Assembly: GCA_956465555.1 (NCBI GenBank)
Contig: OY101122.1
Span: 1,189,001-1,253,000 of the forward strand
Origin: Nitzschia sp. pyKryTriq1
Lineage: Eukaryota > Bacillariophyta > Bacillariophyceae > Bacillariales > Bacillariaceae
Direction of reading: 5' to 3'
DNA: 64,000 nt
Below are positions 47,433-57,011 of the stretch, piece by piece. Both the position numbers and the translations under genes were made by a program. Below the pieces are notes generated by a model. It saw nothing but the letters and a program-made list of their open reading frames with translations. It had not been told where the DNA came from and ran no database searches. How positions within the stretch are numbered: the first letter of the stretch is position 1; each line of letters opens with the position of its first letter.

Positions 47433-49778
47433 ATGGCGGACAATGTGTTTGATCTCTGTTCCTCGGACGAAGAAGAAGAGCAAGGAAGAAAGTTACCTGC
47501 TTCCAATAATCATCATGCTGTGATTGATCTCGAGAGACCAACCAATGAACCGAGGGTACTGCAGACGGCCGCCCAAAACTTTGCACGGGCTTCTGCGGAG
47601 GTGGTGAGCATATTGGATAATGACGAAGGCGACAACGACGGCAATGCTGCTGATGATGACAACGACTTGGATCGAAAACCGGCCGCGAGACGGTTACCCA
47701 GGAAACGCGGAAACAACCACCAAGACATTGTGGATCTTATTTCTGTCTCACCACCGATGGCGAGCCGAAACACTCCCTCCACGGTGGCCAAGCGGCCCAG
47801 ACAAAATCATAGCATTGCCGACGTTGTGCAAGTGGTTGCGGCACCACCACAGAAACCCAAGACGCCGCTGGAAAGAGTCTTTGAAGTGTTCCCTGATGTA
47901 GAGCGCAACCATGCCGAGAAGGTTCTTCGAGAGTGTAACAACAATCTGGACATGGTCCTCTCCATACTGGCGGAGCGATCCTACCCCAGGAGTAAGCACT
48001 ATGTTGACACGCCTTCCTCGACAGGGGGGTTTGTTTCAGGTTCTGTGGTAGTCAAGAGGACGAAAGTTCAACCCAAGTATGACTACATGTCCGCATCGTC
48101 CTTCGAACCTTCAAGCACGTACATTGAAGAGGCCGTTGCTCAACTGTCATACGAATTCCCCTTTACGCGGATGGATGGCATGAAAGCGCTATACCGAGAG
48201 GGGAAGAGTCACTATTCCATTGTTCGAAATCGAATACTGGATGTTCTCAAAGGGGTGCAAGGGAAAAATGCTGCCAGCAGCACAGAGGACGAGGAAATCA
48301 AACAGTTTCAACGTTTCAAACCGGTATGGGCTTCCAGATGGCCCACCGAAGGTCAAAGGATTGCTATTGGTATGAATCGTTGCCTCACCAGAAAGCCTCA
48401 GAGACGAGCTGCACCCTCCATTACAGATCCTATTCTAAAGGACGAGATCCAGTATGCACAGTGGCAACTGGACGAATGGACGCTTGAAATGGAGGAACGG
48501 ATCAAACGTCAGGAAGCACGTAAACGCTCCGAGAGAAGCGGCTGTGGGGTTGAATGTGGCTGTTGTTTCGATCAAGTACCGATAGAGGAAATGGTAGCTT
48601 GTCGCCAGGAGGGGCATCTGTTTTGTGGCGACTGTATTCAAAGTTACGCCAACACTGCTGTCTTTTCGAATGGCAGCCTGGGGGTTGTCAAGGCGACGGG
48701 GAAACTTTCTTGTGAACTACTGTGTTGTGATTCCAGTGGTTGTCAGTCCCCGTTTCATGAAGAACATTTGCAAAAGGCGTTGTCTGTGAAAACTCTTGAG
48801 AAGTACAATGAACTACAGTTTCGAGCGAGTATCGAAGCGGCGGGTCTCCAAGAAGAAATCTGGTAAGATGTCCCATGGCTTCAATTACGGAGGGCTACTA
48901 CTCCAATTTAGCTGACATCTTTATTTTGTTCCTTTCCCTCCAGCTCTTGCCCCAAGTGCGGCTTCTCTGCGGATCTCCCTCCGAATCTTATCGTTTTTCA
49001 ATGTCCTGTCGAAGACTGTAGATTCGAGTCCTGTCGAAAGTGCGGAAAGGAACCACATATTCCTCTTCGCTGTGATGAAGTTGTCCAAAAGAAGCGAGAA
49101 GGTGAAGGTCGGCTCAAGGTGGAAGAGGCCATGGCTGAAGCCAAAATCCGAAAATGTCCCAAATGCAAGACACCCATTATCAAAAGCGATGGCTGCAACA
49201 AAATGACTTGTCGATGTGGAGCCAAAATGTGCTACATCTGTCAAAAGCAGCTTGGTGGCCAAAATCCCTATTCCCACTTTTGTCAAACACCACACTGCAC
49301 GCACAAGACTTGCAAGTCATGTACTTTGTACTCTAATGCGGAAGAAGATGACGAGCGAGCGATGCGGGAAGCGGGGCGGGCTGCTGCCCAAAGCTATCGA
49401 GACGAAGTGAAGGAAAAGGAAGGTGGGGATGTGAATATTGACGTGGATGGAATTATGAACACGGGTGTTGCGGGGCGGGCATCTGGTACTGTGAATGCGT
49501 CAAGAAGAAGAAGAGCGATCATGGCCGGGGCTGCCGCATTTATACCTCCGAGGCAGCCAAGACACGCTGCTGCAGAGGCTGATGAACGGATACGCGAGGA
49601 GCTGAGACGCGCTGCCGAACGAGGGGTTGTAGCTGCGAGGCGGGATGCGCAACCGAGACACGCTGCTGTAGAAGCGGGTGGACGTATACGTGAGGCGCTG
49701 AGACAGCACGCTGAAGGCCGGGATGTTCGGATGCGTGAACAGCTGGCAGCTGCACATACTCGTAGACGTCCAAGGTGA
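47433..49778 (+). CDS. RBR-type E3 ubiquitin ligase, RNF216/Triad3-like
   Basis: Two exons: 47433-48862 and 48944-49778, with an 81-base GT-AG intron; 754 residues. An acidic N-terminus is followed by a CUE-like segment (about 145-190, VFEVFPDVERNHAEKVLRECNNNLD) that may bind ubiquitin. RING1 (about 371-430, CGCC...HLFCGDC), IBR (about 478-520, CPKCGF) and RING2 (about 548-590, CPKCKTP then GCNKMTCRCG) follow. The likely catalytic Cys is near 566 in MTC. RING2 is closest in memory to RNF216. The C-terminal 100 residues contain an internal duplication (QPRHAAAEADERIREELR, then QPRHAAVEAGGRIREALR). It should transfer ubiquitin through a Cys thioester; substrates are unknown. Confidence 0.88.
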
Positions 49779-49877
49779 AATGCCCTGCACTGACTGCCTT
49801 ACGAGTAGAGATTTTTAAGAACATTCAAACGGGAATCATCACATAGCGTCTAATTATCCAAAAGGTGAGATTTGTGA

Positions 49878-52800
49878 CTATAGCCAGCCTTGCTTCAATG
49901 CTTTTTGAGAGCCCATTTGTCGGACAACAAAAAGCACAATCACTAGCCCAGCAGTGACGAAAGACACCAGAATTCGGCTGTAATTGTCTGGCAACAAATC
50001 AAAGCCCTTGGAGGGCGATGTGCGGGTAAAGAAGAGGTCCGGACCACCGAATGCCAGCACCAGCGATTGAGATTCGAGCGCAGTGGGTGCAGAGACGACC
50101 GTGGTGACCGATTCCACTGTATGATTGTAGGAGACAACCGAAATGGGCATCTGCAGAATCATTTCGTTGTAGGGGAACAGTCCTTCCTTCTTCTCAGCCT
50201 CTTTTACCTCTCCCATGGGACGTCTAGTTTCCAACATGACTTGCTTAATCGCAGTAATCTTGCCATCGTCGCTGGCAATGAGAATATTTCGAGTACTGAT
50301 TCCGCCACGAGTCGCTGTGACTCCCAAAGCAGTAATGAATTTGGGGTAGGTGTATGTCTTGGACAAGACGACAGGCTTTGTTTCTCGAGCGTCAAAGCTC
50401 GAAAAGCTCGTCGTTTGTTCAGGCGATTTGAACAGACTGATCCCCTTGGGATCAATCATACCCTCGTGCAAAGTCAACACTCCAATTTCAGTCCTTCGTG
50501 TTTTGGCATTTGTATAGGAGTAAATGACCCAATTTTCCGAAATGAGGGCCGTTACATCCATATTCACATCAGCATTGGCATGGCTCGCACGATGCAATAC
50601 ACGACCTGAGACAGTATCCACCAAATTCACAAACAGATTGGAGACCATTTCTTCGGGCTTGCTTTCAGTCACCGCGGCCGCATCTCCCACCCCGGCGGGC
50701 TTTCGTTTGGGACCCTCACCTTGACTCTTTTCGAGCGAAGCCGCAAGGTTTGTTTTAGACGAAACACCTTCATCGGCGACGGTGATGATAACTGCCAAAT
50801 GAGGATTTATATACTTGAGCAACAAAGAATTGTCACCCAAGATGTGGCTCATGGTCTGGATAATTTCATCGCGAATCGGGTACGTCACCTTGACAATCCT
50901 TTCGCCAGCGAAGGAAGTGCGTCCAACTTGACGTGCCGCAAAGGTTCCAGAGTCAGGGGCGTAAACTTGGAATGACTCTAGTTTGCTGGAAACCTTGTCA
51001 ACAATATGCGTGTACATTCCATTGGGGGCATGGGCGAGTTGTTCCTTGACCAGTGCGGCAGTATCAGCATCCCCAGGAACGACAGACAAGGTCCGGTCCT
51101 CGTGGAAGAGCAAAGCGGACTGACGACAGCCTCCGGCCGAACCGTAAATAGGGACTACCTGTACCACGGGGGATGTGATCGGAAATGATTCTTGCGCATG
51201 AATGACACCGTTGGTACCGTCAATGCACTTCCACTCGACCGAATTGGTGGAGGCCGAAACTACAAGAATTTCGCGACTGTGCGTTCCACCGTTGATTCCG
51301 TGAATCGCCTTGGCAGAGTTGATGGTCCCATGAACTAGGGTGTGCCAAGAGGCAGTCTTGGGCAGGTCAAGGGACCAGCGAACAGCCCCACGGTCATCCC
51401 CCGAAGTGTTGACTCCCCAAATGCGATGGTTGGTCTGGGACAAGAGTGCAGCAATCTTAACAAACCCAAAAGTATGGTCACGACGGCTGAATTCTCCCTC
51501 TTTCAATGAAAATAGCGACACAATACCTTCGAGTTGCGAGGACAGGCGCGACGAAAGTGCCAACTTGTTGGCCACAACATCTTGTTCCTCGACCAAATCA
51601 TCCGAGCCCAAGTGACTGGCGTCGAGTACTACTACCGACGAGACGGTGGCTAGTCCCTCCTCAGCAGTCCAGCCCATCTTGGCAGTGGCAGACTTGCCCT
51701 GGAGTGAAAAGCTGATCTGTGTCGTTGTGCCCCCTGCGGTGCTGAGTAGGGTGGTGACAGTGTCCGCCGTGCATTGGACCACAGAAATGTCTTCCACAAA
51801 GTCTCCGTCAGGAACAAACATATCACCTGTCACCGACAATGGGCTCATGGAATCAAACTGATAAGCCTTGAGTGAGTCCGAGCCCATGGCGACGACCAAC
51901 TTGGCTTCGGGACAGTACGCAACTACACCATTCGGAGAAGCATCAGAACCCTTGACTGCTTCCCAGCTCTTGTCGCCAAATCTAAAGAGCCCCATAGTTT
52001 GGGTTCCTTCTCTATCGACTCCCTGCACGGTAATCATAGAAGGATTAGCAGTGGGGCGAATGGCTGTAACGCTTGTCCAGCTGGGATTCCAAGCTTCCGC
52101 TGTAATCTCGTCCGCGTCCTTGCCATCCAATGAGCTCGCAACCGCACTTCCACCCCCGCTGGTCAGTGCGAGCCCATACCAGGATCCTCCCACAAGATGT
52201 GCTTGAAAAGAAGACGTGATAATAGTACCTTTGATACTTCCCATACCCTTGGAAGAAGTGAATTCATCATTTCCAATCTCAATGGTGACTGCCCACATAC
52301 GATTTCCACTCGTGGTTCCATCCGCCTGCACAAAGGCGACGACTCCTTGCAATCCACTTCCTTCCGGACTAGCGACGACGCTAAGCCACTGTGCAGTCTC
52401 ACCACTCTTGAGCTTCTGCGATAGCGCCTTGATGGCGGAAATCGTATCTACAGCCGCTCCAGTGTCGGCATCCAAAATCGTCAAATCTCCCTGCGACGCG
52501 GCTGCAACATATTCCTTTTCAGAGACTGCGACGTTCCACACTCCCGGTGGACTACCCGAAGCAGCTGGAACTTGCGCGTCCCACAATAGATTTCCCTCCT
52601 CGATCGTCCAGGCTCGTGCAACTCCGGCGCTGTCCAGGGTGTAAAACTGATACGTCGACACCGCCAAGGCATGCTGGGTTTCCTTCGGATGACTACAGAC
52701 ATTGCGACGCCACACCAAACTTCCCGAATCGATCTTGCGACTCGCCACATAACAGGAGGTCGACAAAGCCCCGCCACCGGCAGCAGCGTCCGAAGTCAAA

Positions 52801-52964
52801 ACAGTGTCCTTGTACGGTGAAGCCTGTCGCGTCACCCCGTGGCCGGCAGTGGAAATCACAAAATCCAAGACGCCCGCATCTTCTCGTTGCAGCGACTGAG
52901 CATTGTCCGGTGCCAACAACAGCAACCCGACCCACTGTAACAAAACCTTGTGGGAGAACCTCAT
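49878..52964 (-). CDS. EMC1: ER membrane protein complex subunit 1 (EMC1)
   Basis: Single-exon frame of 1028 residues. A signal peptide (1-24) precedes a large lumenal region with PQQ/beta-propeller-like repeats. The conserved C-terminal EMC1 domain ends GGPDLFFTRTSPSKGFDLL, one transmembrane span (about 995-1016) and a short basic tail closing GW. EMC inserts tail-anchored and multipass proteins into the ER membrane; EMC1 is its largest scaffold subunit. Length is normal for the family. It converges on the RBR ligase gene with a 99-base gap. Confidence 0.92.
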   Translation of the reverse strand: MRFSHKVLLQWVGLLLLAPDNAQSLQREDAGVLDFVISTAGHGVTRQASPYKDTVLTSDAAAGGGALSTSCYVASRKIDSGSLVWRRNVCSHPKETQHALAVSTYQFYTLDSAGVARAWTIEEGNLLWDAQVPAASGSPPGVWNVAVSEKEYVAAASQGDLTILDADTGAAVDTISAIKALSQKLKSGETAQWLSVVASPEGSGLQGVVAFVQADGTTSGNRMWAVTIEIGNDEFTSSKGMGSIKGTIITSSFQAHLVGGSWYGLALTSGGGSAVASSLDGKDADEITAEAWNPSWTSVTAIRPTANPSMITVQGVDREGTQTMGLFRFGDKSWEAVKGSDASPNGVVAYCPEAKLVVAMGSDSLKAYQFDSMSPLSVTGDMFVPDGDFVEDISVVQCTADTVTTLLSTAGGTTTQISFSLQGKSATAKMGWTAEEGLATVSSVVVLDASHLGSDDLVEEQDVVANKLALSSRLSSQLEGIVSLFSLKEGEFSRRDHTFGFVKIAALLSQTNHRIWGVNTSGDDRGAVRWSLDLPKTASWHTLVHGTINSAKAIHGINGGTHSREILVVSASTNSVEWKCIDGTNGVIHAQESFPITSPVVQVVPIYGSAGGCRQSALLFHEDRTLSVVPGDADTAALVKEQLAHAPNGMYTHIVDKVSSKLESFQVYAPDSGTFAARQVGRTSFAGERIVKVTYPIRDEIIQTMSHILGDNSLLLKYINPHLAVIITVADEGVSSKTNLAASLEKSQGEGPKRKPAGVGDAAAVTESKPEEMVSNLFVNLVDTVSGRVLHRASHANADVNMDVTALISENWVIYSYTNAKTRRTEIGVLTLHEGMIDPKGISLFKSPEQTTSFSSFDARETKPVVLSKTYTYPKFITALGVTATRGGISTRNILIASDDGKITAIKQVMLETRRPMGEVKEAEKKEGLFPYNEMILQMPISVVSYNHTVESVTTVVSAPTALESQSLVLAFGGPDLFFTRTSPSKGFDLLPDNYSRILVSFVTAGLVIVLFVVRQMGSQKALKQGWL

Positions 52965-53561
52965 TCTTTAAAAGTAATGTACTAGCTACTATTGAGCTTA
53001 TCTGTCCAAAAGCCAGATCCACAATGAGAAAGAGGAGGTGTTACGATAGATGATAGTACCGTAAGTGCGCCACAGGGTTCACAACACGATGCCGAGAAGA
53101 GTGAAGATGCGCAATGCTAAATGCTACGGTACGAACCGGTACCGGTGTACTCGTACGAGGATGGCGATGCGTTTAGCGGCTGCAGAAGAATGTGTCGGTT
53201 GACGGTCTGACTGACTGACTCATCCGATCTCGTTTACCGACTGGACCGACTGCACACTTCACAGCTGCCCGGAGTCCGGACAGACGCGCAAAGAATTTGG
53301 AGGAAGGATTTTCAATTTCGGGGGGCGATGATCACGCCCACTTTATTTGCTTGCTTCTCACTACAGTACCATTCATTGACCACTGTGGAAGTTGGTTAGA
53401 CTCCTCTCTACCGGTACGTATGTACTAACTCCACTAGCTAGTAGAGTCGTCAGACAAAAAAGAGCTTTAGTCATCCGTAACGAGTCGTCCCTATAGGTTG
53501 TGACTATTATTACACAAGAGCTGGTCTAGAGTGCCAACGCCCGATCAACTAGGTAACGTCA
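52965..53561. other. intergenic gap
   Basis: Upstream of EMC1 and downstream of the CrtI-like gene (both minus). It has GTACCGGTACCGG units near 53130-53155 and 53411. No gene is supported. Confidence 0.45.
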
Positions 53562-55763
53562 TTACTTTGACGACTCAAGTCGCCGCACCGCCTTTTCAGA
53601 AACTAATTTACTGCCGATCAAAACCAATGGCACTCCATTCCCGGGCCGTGTGCTGGCTCCACAAAATAATACGTTTGGATTTTCTCGGCATTCATGGCCT
53701 GGTCGCGTCAAGCTGAGTTGCGAAAACCCATGGCTCTGTGATGATACCGGTATGCATTGCATTCATAACGAGCAAGTACTTTAGAGCGAGAAGACGTCGT
53801 TGTCATACACTTTCGGCATTCTGTCCAACGAGAACGTACCAGTGCAAAAGGAGTTCCAGCCGCCAAGTGGAACTGTTCGGCCCATGTCGCTGGAGTATCC
53901 ACGACTTCATCGAGAATCCATTGATCCAAATTCTGAAGAGACTCCACGGCACTCAGCCTGGCCAAAACCGCCTCTCGCGCCTGGGCCACAATGCAATCGG
54001 AAAACTGTTCTCTATACCGTCCAAATGCCTCTTTCCGCGGTAATTGTGCGCAGTCCGTATCCCGTAGCAGTGTGCGACAGGGAATCAATACCATAATGGA
54101 ATCACATCCTTCCGGCGCGGCGGTCGAGTCCACCTTGCTGGCTCGGTGAACATAAAAGTTGAAAGGACTATTCTTCTGGACATCGCCTTGATTCGTCCGC
54201 AGAATCTCCCAGCTCGCTTCTGCTTGGGATTGAGAGCCAGCGACCAGAAAGACATTGTGTGTGTTTAAGTCTTCCAATCGCTTACCAATAGACCAATGAA
54301 ATGAAATAACACCACTGCTGAAAGAAAACTGATCGTCCCAATCGAACGTAGGAGGATCCTTGGGTGGCGAGGTCGAATCATTTTGGTCAGACGAGAACAA
54401 ACTTTTGGTCGCATAGGGGAGGTCGGCATTGACAACGATAAGATCTGCGGGTACAAACTTGGGAGGATCATTTGGAACTGCTGATAATTTGTCTACCACA
54501 AAGACACCATCCCGTCGGATACTTGTCACCAAACTGTTGCACTGCACTTCCACACCAAGACTACTCGCTAGACGTTCCACCGCATCGGTGACTGCCTGAA
54601 AACCTCCAATGGGCGCAAACACTGGAGTGCCATTAGACGACAAACCACAATTGGATCTCAATTGTCTCACACTATACCCGACCATCCACTTCTAGACTCA
54701 CCACCAGACTTGTCATTGTTCGGGTGTAATTCGATGGCCGCCAATAGTCCAAAGACAGCAGGTGCCGTGGATTTGAGAACACCACCACCTATCAGCGCGT
54801 TGTTGCGATAGGGTTCCAGTCCAACATACAAGTCTTGAAAGGATGCCAATGCCTTCATCTTGTCCGAGACAAAGATGGCATCGAGAACCTCCGAATGGGG
54901 TTTCAGCGGCCACGCCTGTCGATAAGAAATGGGCCGGCAGGATAAGGCAATATAATCTCAATGTTTCTAGCCCCACGCTACCAAATAAAATAGCCTTCTT
55001 CACTCTCCATTCCGAGACGCACCTTGGCGAAATCTCGAAGGGATTCCCTCAGAAAATTTGGTAGTGAAAGAACATCGAGGCACTCTTCAATAAAGTTTGG
55101 AAGCCCTGCATCGAGGAATGCACTCGTAGCCTCCATATATTCGTCCCACTTTTTGGCACCATCCTGTTCATACTCGTTCATCTTGCTTCTCGATCGACTC
55201 TCTGCGTCACTTCTTCCTTCCGTTGGTTGTCGAGGGAATCCGACTTCGATCAAATCACCATCGTCAAATACAACTTGGTAGGCCGGGATGCATTGTCTCA
55301 TACTCAGGCCAAAATCTTCGGCATTCAAATTATTGGAACAGTCCTGGAATAGGCTCCGATACACATGTGGCAGCAACAGTAGACTAGGACCTCGTTCGTG
55401 CCGAAAACCTCCCACATTGTCGACTTGTCGATCAAACGAACCACAACGTCCCCCAACACAGGAATTCTTTTCCAAAATGGTAACTTTGAATTGCATATCA
55501 TTATCTTTGGCCCGACTACTTGCAGCTATAATTCGTGATGCTACAGCGAGGCCACCGATTCCTCCTCCGACCACGACAACGCGCTTTTCGGAGAACAGGG
55601 CAGTGCCAGTAGTGCCGATGCAATCGTTCCTTTGTGCCCCGCCGATATGCCGACCATCCGTCCGCGGTCGCGTATTGATATCAGCGCGAAAGGAAAAACA
55701 GACCACGACCAAAAATGTCAGTTGAAACAGGCAACAACATACTAATAGTAGAAACAGCGACAT
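53562..55763 (-). CDS. CrtI-family FAD desaturase/isomerase (phytoene desaturase-like)
   Basis: Four exons: 55763-55023, 54915-54702, 54621-53840 and 53735-53562, with introns of 107, 80 and 104 bases; 636 residues. The apparent frame breaks are all explained by GT-AG introns. An N-terminal hydrophobic signal (1-24, ending VCFSFRAD) suggests entry to the secretory path or plastid. The FAD-binding Rossmann motif VVVGGGIGG lies at about 62-71, followed by EKNSCVGGRC. The C-terminus has the CrtI signature HLAAGTPFAL-SHGFSQLSL-TRPG and CGASTRPGNGVPLVLIGSKL. CrtI relatives desaturate or isomerise carotenoids. Whether this one acts in xanthophyll synthesis or on another polyene cannot be read. Confidence 0.82.
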
Positions 55764-56352
55764 TTTCGATGCATGCCAGTCAATGGAAGCAGTGAAGAAG
55801 ATACCGGCTTTCCTCCTTCACGCAGGTCTCTCTAAAGCGTTTGCGTTTGAAGAAAAACGAAAGTGTTCATACGAGTACATGTAGACTATGCACGTACGAA
55901 TACTGTACTGTGCATGATGGGGGTGGTACTCGTACCGTGGTTGGGGCTTGGCTAGAGACCGCGGGCGAGGGTGTGGGAGGTCGGCGGTCGGTGGTACACC
56001 ACCACAACGATTTTTTCGACTAAATGGAGTCAAAAGGCTATATACAGTCGAAGGAGTCGAGCGAGCTGGCCAGCTACCTCAAACTGTTCACCTCTCTTGT
56101 TGATGAAACAGCTACAAAAGAGATATGCTAGCTAGAAGATGCTGCGCTGTACTAACAATGTCAATGTACTATAAAAGGTACAGTTGAAGTTGACGAAGAC
56201 AACTAGCATCATTCTGATGATGATTATTCTTATCTTCTTCGATCAAAACATCTTCTTTTTTTTGAAGTCAATGTTTTGCGTTTCGCCGACAATGAAGCCT
56301 CGATGATGATCCAACCAATTAGAGCAAAAATAATAATGTGTTGAACCTACAT

Positions 56353-56544
56353 GTTGAAACTACTAGGCCGTAGTTTCAACAGATCTGTTGAAACTAGCGG
56401 GTTCGCCGCCTTACTTTCAACAAAAGTGTTGAAACTAGGCGGTAGTTTCAACAGATCTGTTGAAACTAGCGGGTTCGCCGCCTTACTTTCAACAAAGTGT
56501 TGAAACTAGACTACGAAGTAGTTTCAACAGACTTGTTGAAACTA
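56353..56544. repeat. array of alternating GTTGAAACTA / TAGTTTCAAC arms
   Basis: Six forward GTTGAAACTA copies (starting 56353, 56387, 56428, 56459, 56499, 56535) alternate with five inverted TTTCAAC copies (56371, 56415, 56443, 56487, 56519, the first digits approximate to a few bases). Two near-identical 72-76 base units begin at 56371 and 56443, and a partial third at 56519. Each unit starts with a 26-base palindrome whose centre is AGATCT (AGACTT in the third), followed by GCGGGTTCGCCGCC, itself a hairpin. The whole block can fold as a series of stems. Confidence 0.92.
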
Positions 56545-56588
56545 AGGCGAGGTCTGATGGTCGTCTCGCCTCTTTTGTGAGCTAGCCC

Positions 56589-56597
56589 GGCGCGAAA
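56589..56597 (-). promoter_or_regulatory. E2F-like site, TTTCGCGCC
   Basis: GGCGCGAAA on the plus strand is the complement of TTTCGCGCC, a full match to the E2F/DP consensus, about 415 bases upstream of the MCM2 start codon. Confidence 0.5.
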
Positions 56598-56746
56598 GAC
56601 GTTATTTGCTTGCTAAGTAAATATCTTACATACAGGCGTTTTCATGTGAGACCGTATGTACGTCGACCATGCTCATTATTTTTACCCCGTGTTGCAGTCT
56701 ATTCGTTTGCAACGACACTCGCACTTTTTCAATTTCGATCCCAAAA

Positions 56747-56757
56747 TTTGGCGCGAA
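56747..56757 (+). promoter_or_regulatory. E2F-like site, TTTGGCGCGAA
   Basis: TTTGGCGC fits the E2F/DP consensus TTTSSCGC, and the overlapping GCGCGAA reads as a half-site on the other strand. It lies about 255 bases upstream of MCM2, a classic E2F target in animals and plants. Confidence 0.55.
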
Positions 56758-57011
56758 CCTGAAATAATGCGCGGTCGGGCTCTCTTCTTCTGTGCGTACA
56801 GTTAGATTTAGTACCACATTCTACCTGCGGCAATGCTGCTGTGGCAGCAGCAGCGATCGAACAATACCGGTACCAGTACCGGTGTGCGGTACTGTACGTA
56901 ACATGATTACAAACAAAATTATTTTTTCTTGTCGTCTTGTTATTCTTCGCAATCGCAAGTTATAGTAGACTAGACGACTGCAGAGCAGCATTTCCAACGA
57001 CAAAAATAATA

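Larger units (their letters stand above)
55764..57011. other. divergent promoter region with inverted-repeat array and E2F-like sites
   Basis: Between the CrtI-like gene (minus) and MCM2 (plus). It contains GTAC units (55913-55940, 56864-56900), the GTTGAAACTA array at 56353-56544 and two E2F-like sites. No gene is supported. Confidence 0.55.

Noticed and set aside
53562-55763. CrtI-like gene read as a broken pseudogene because of frame changes
   Set aside because: All three frame changes coincide with GT-AG introns of 80-107 bases whose removal gives a continuous family-consistent protein.
56353-56544. CRISPR-like array (repeats containing GTTGAAAC)
   Set aside because: The arms alternate in orientation, spacers are not unique or of even length, and the surroundings are eukaryotic. 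It is an inverted-repeat array.
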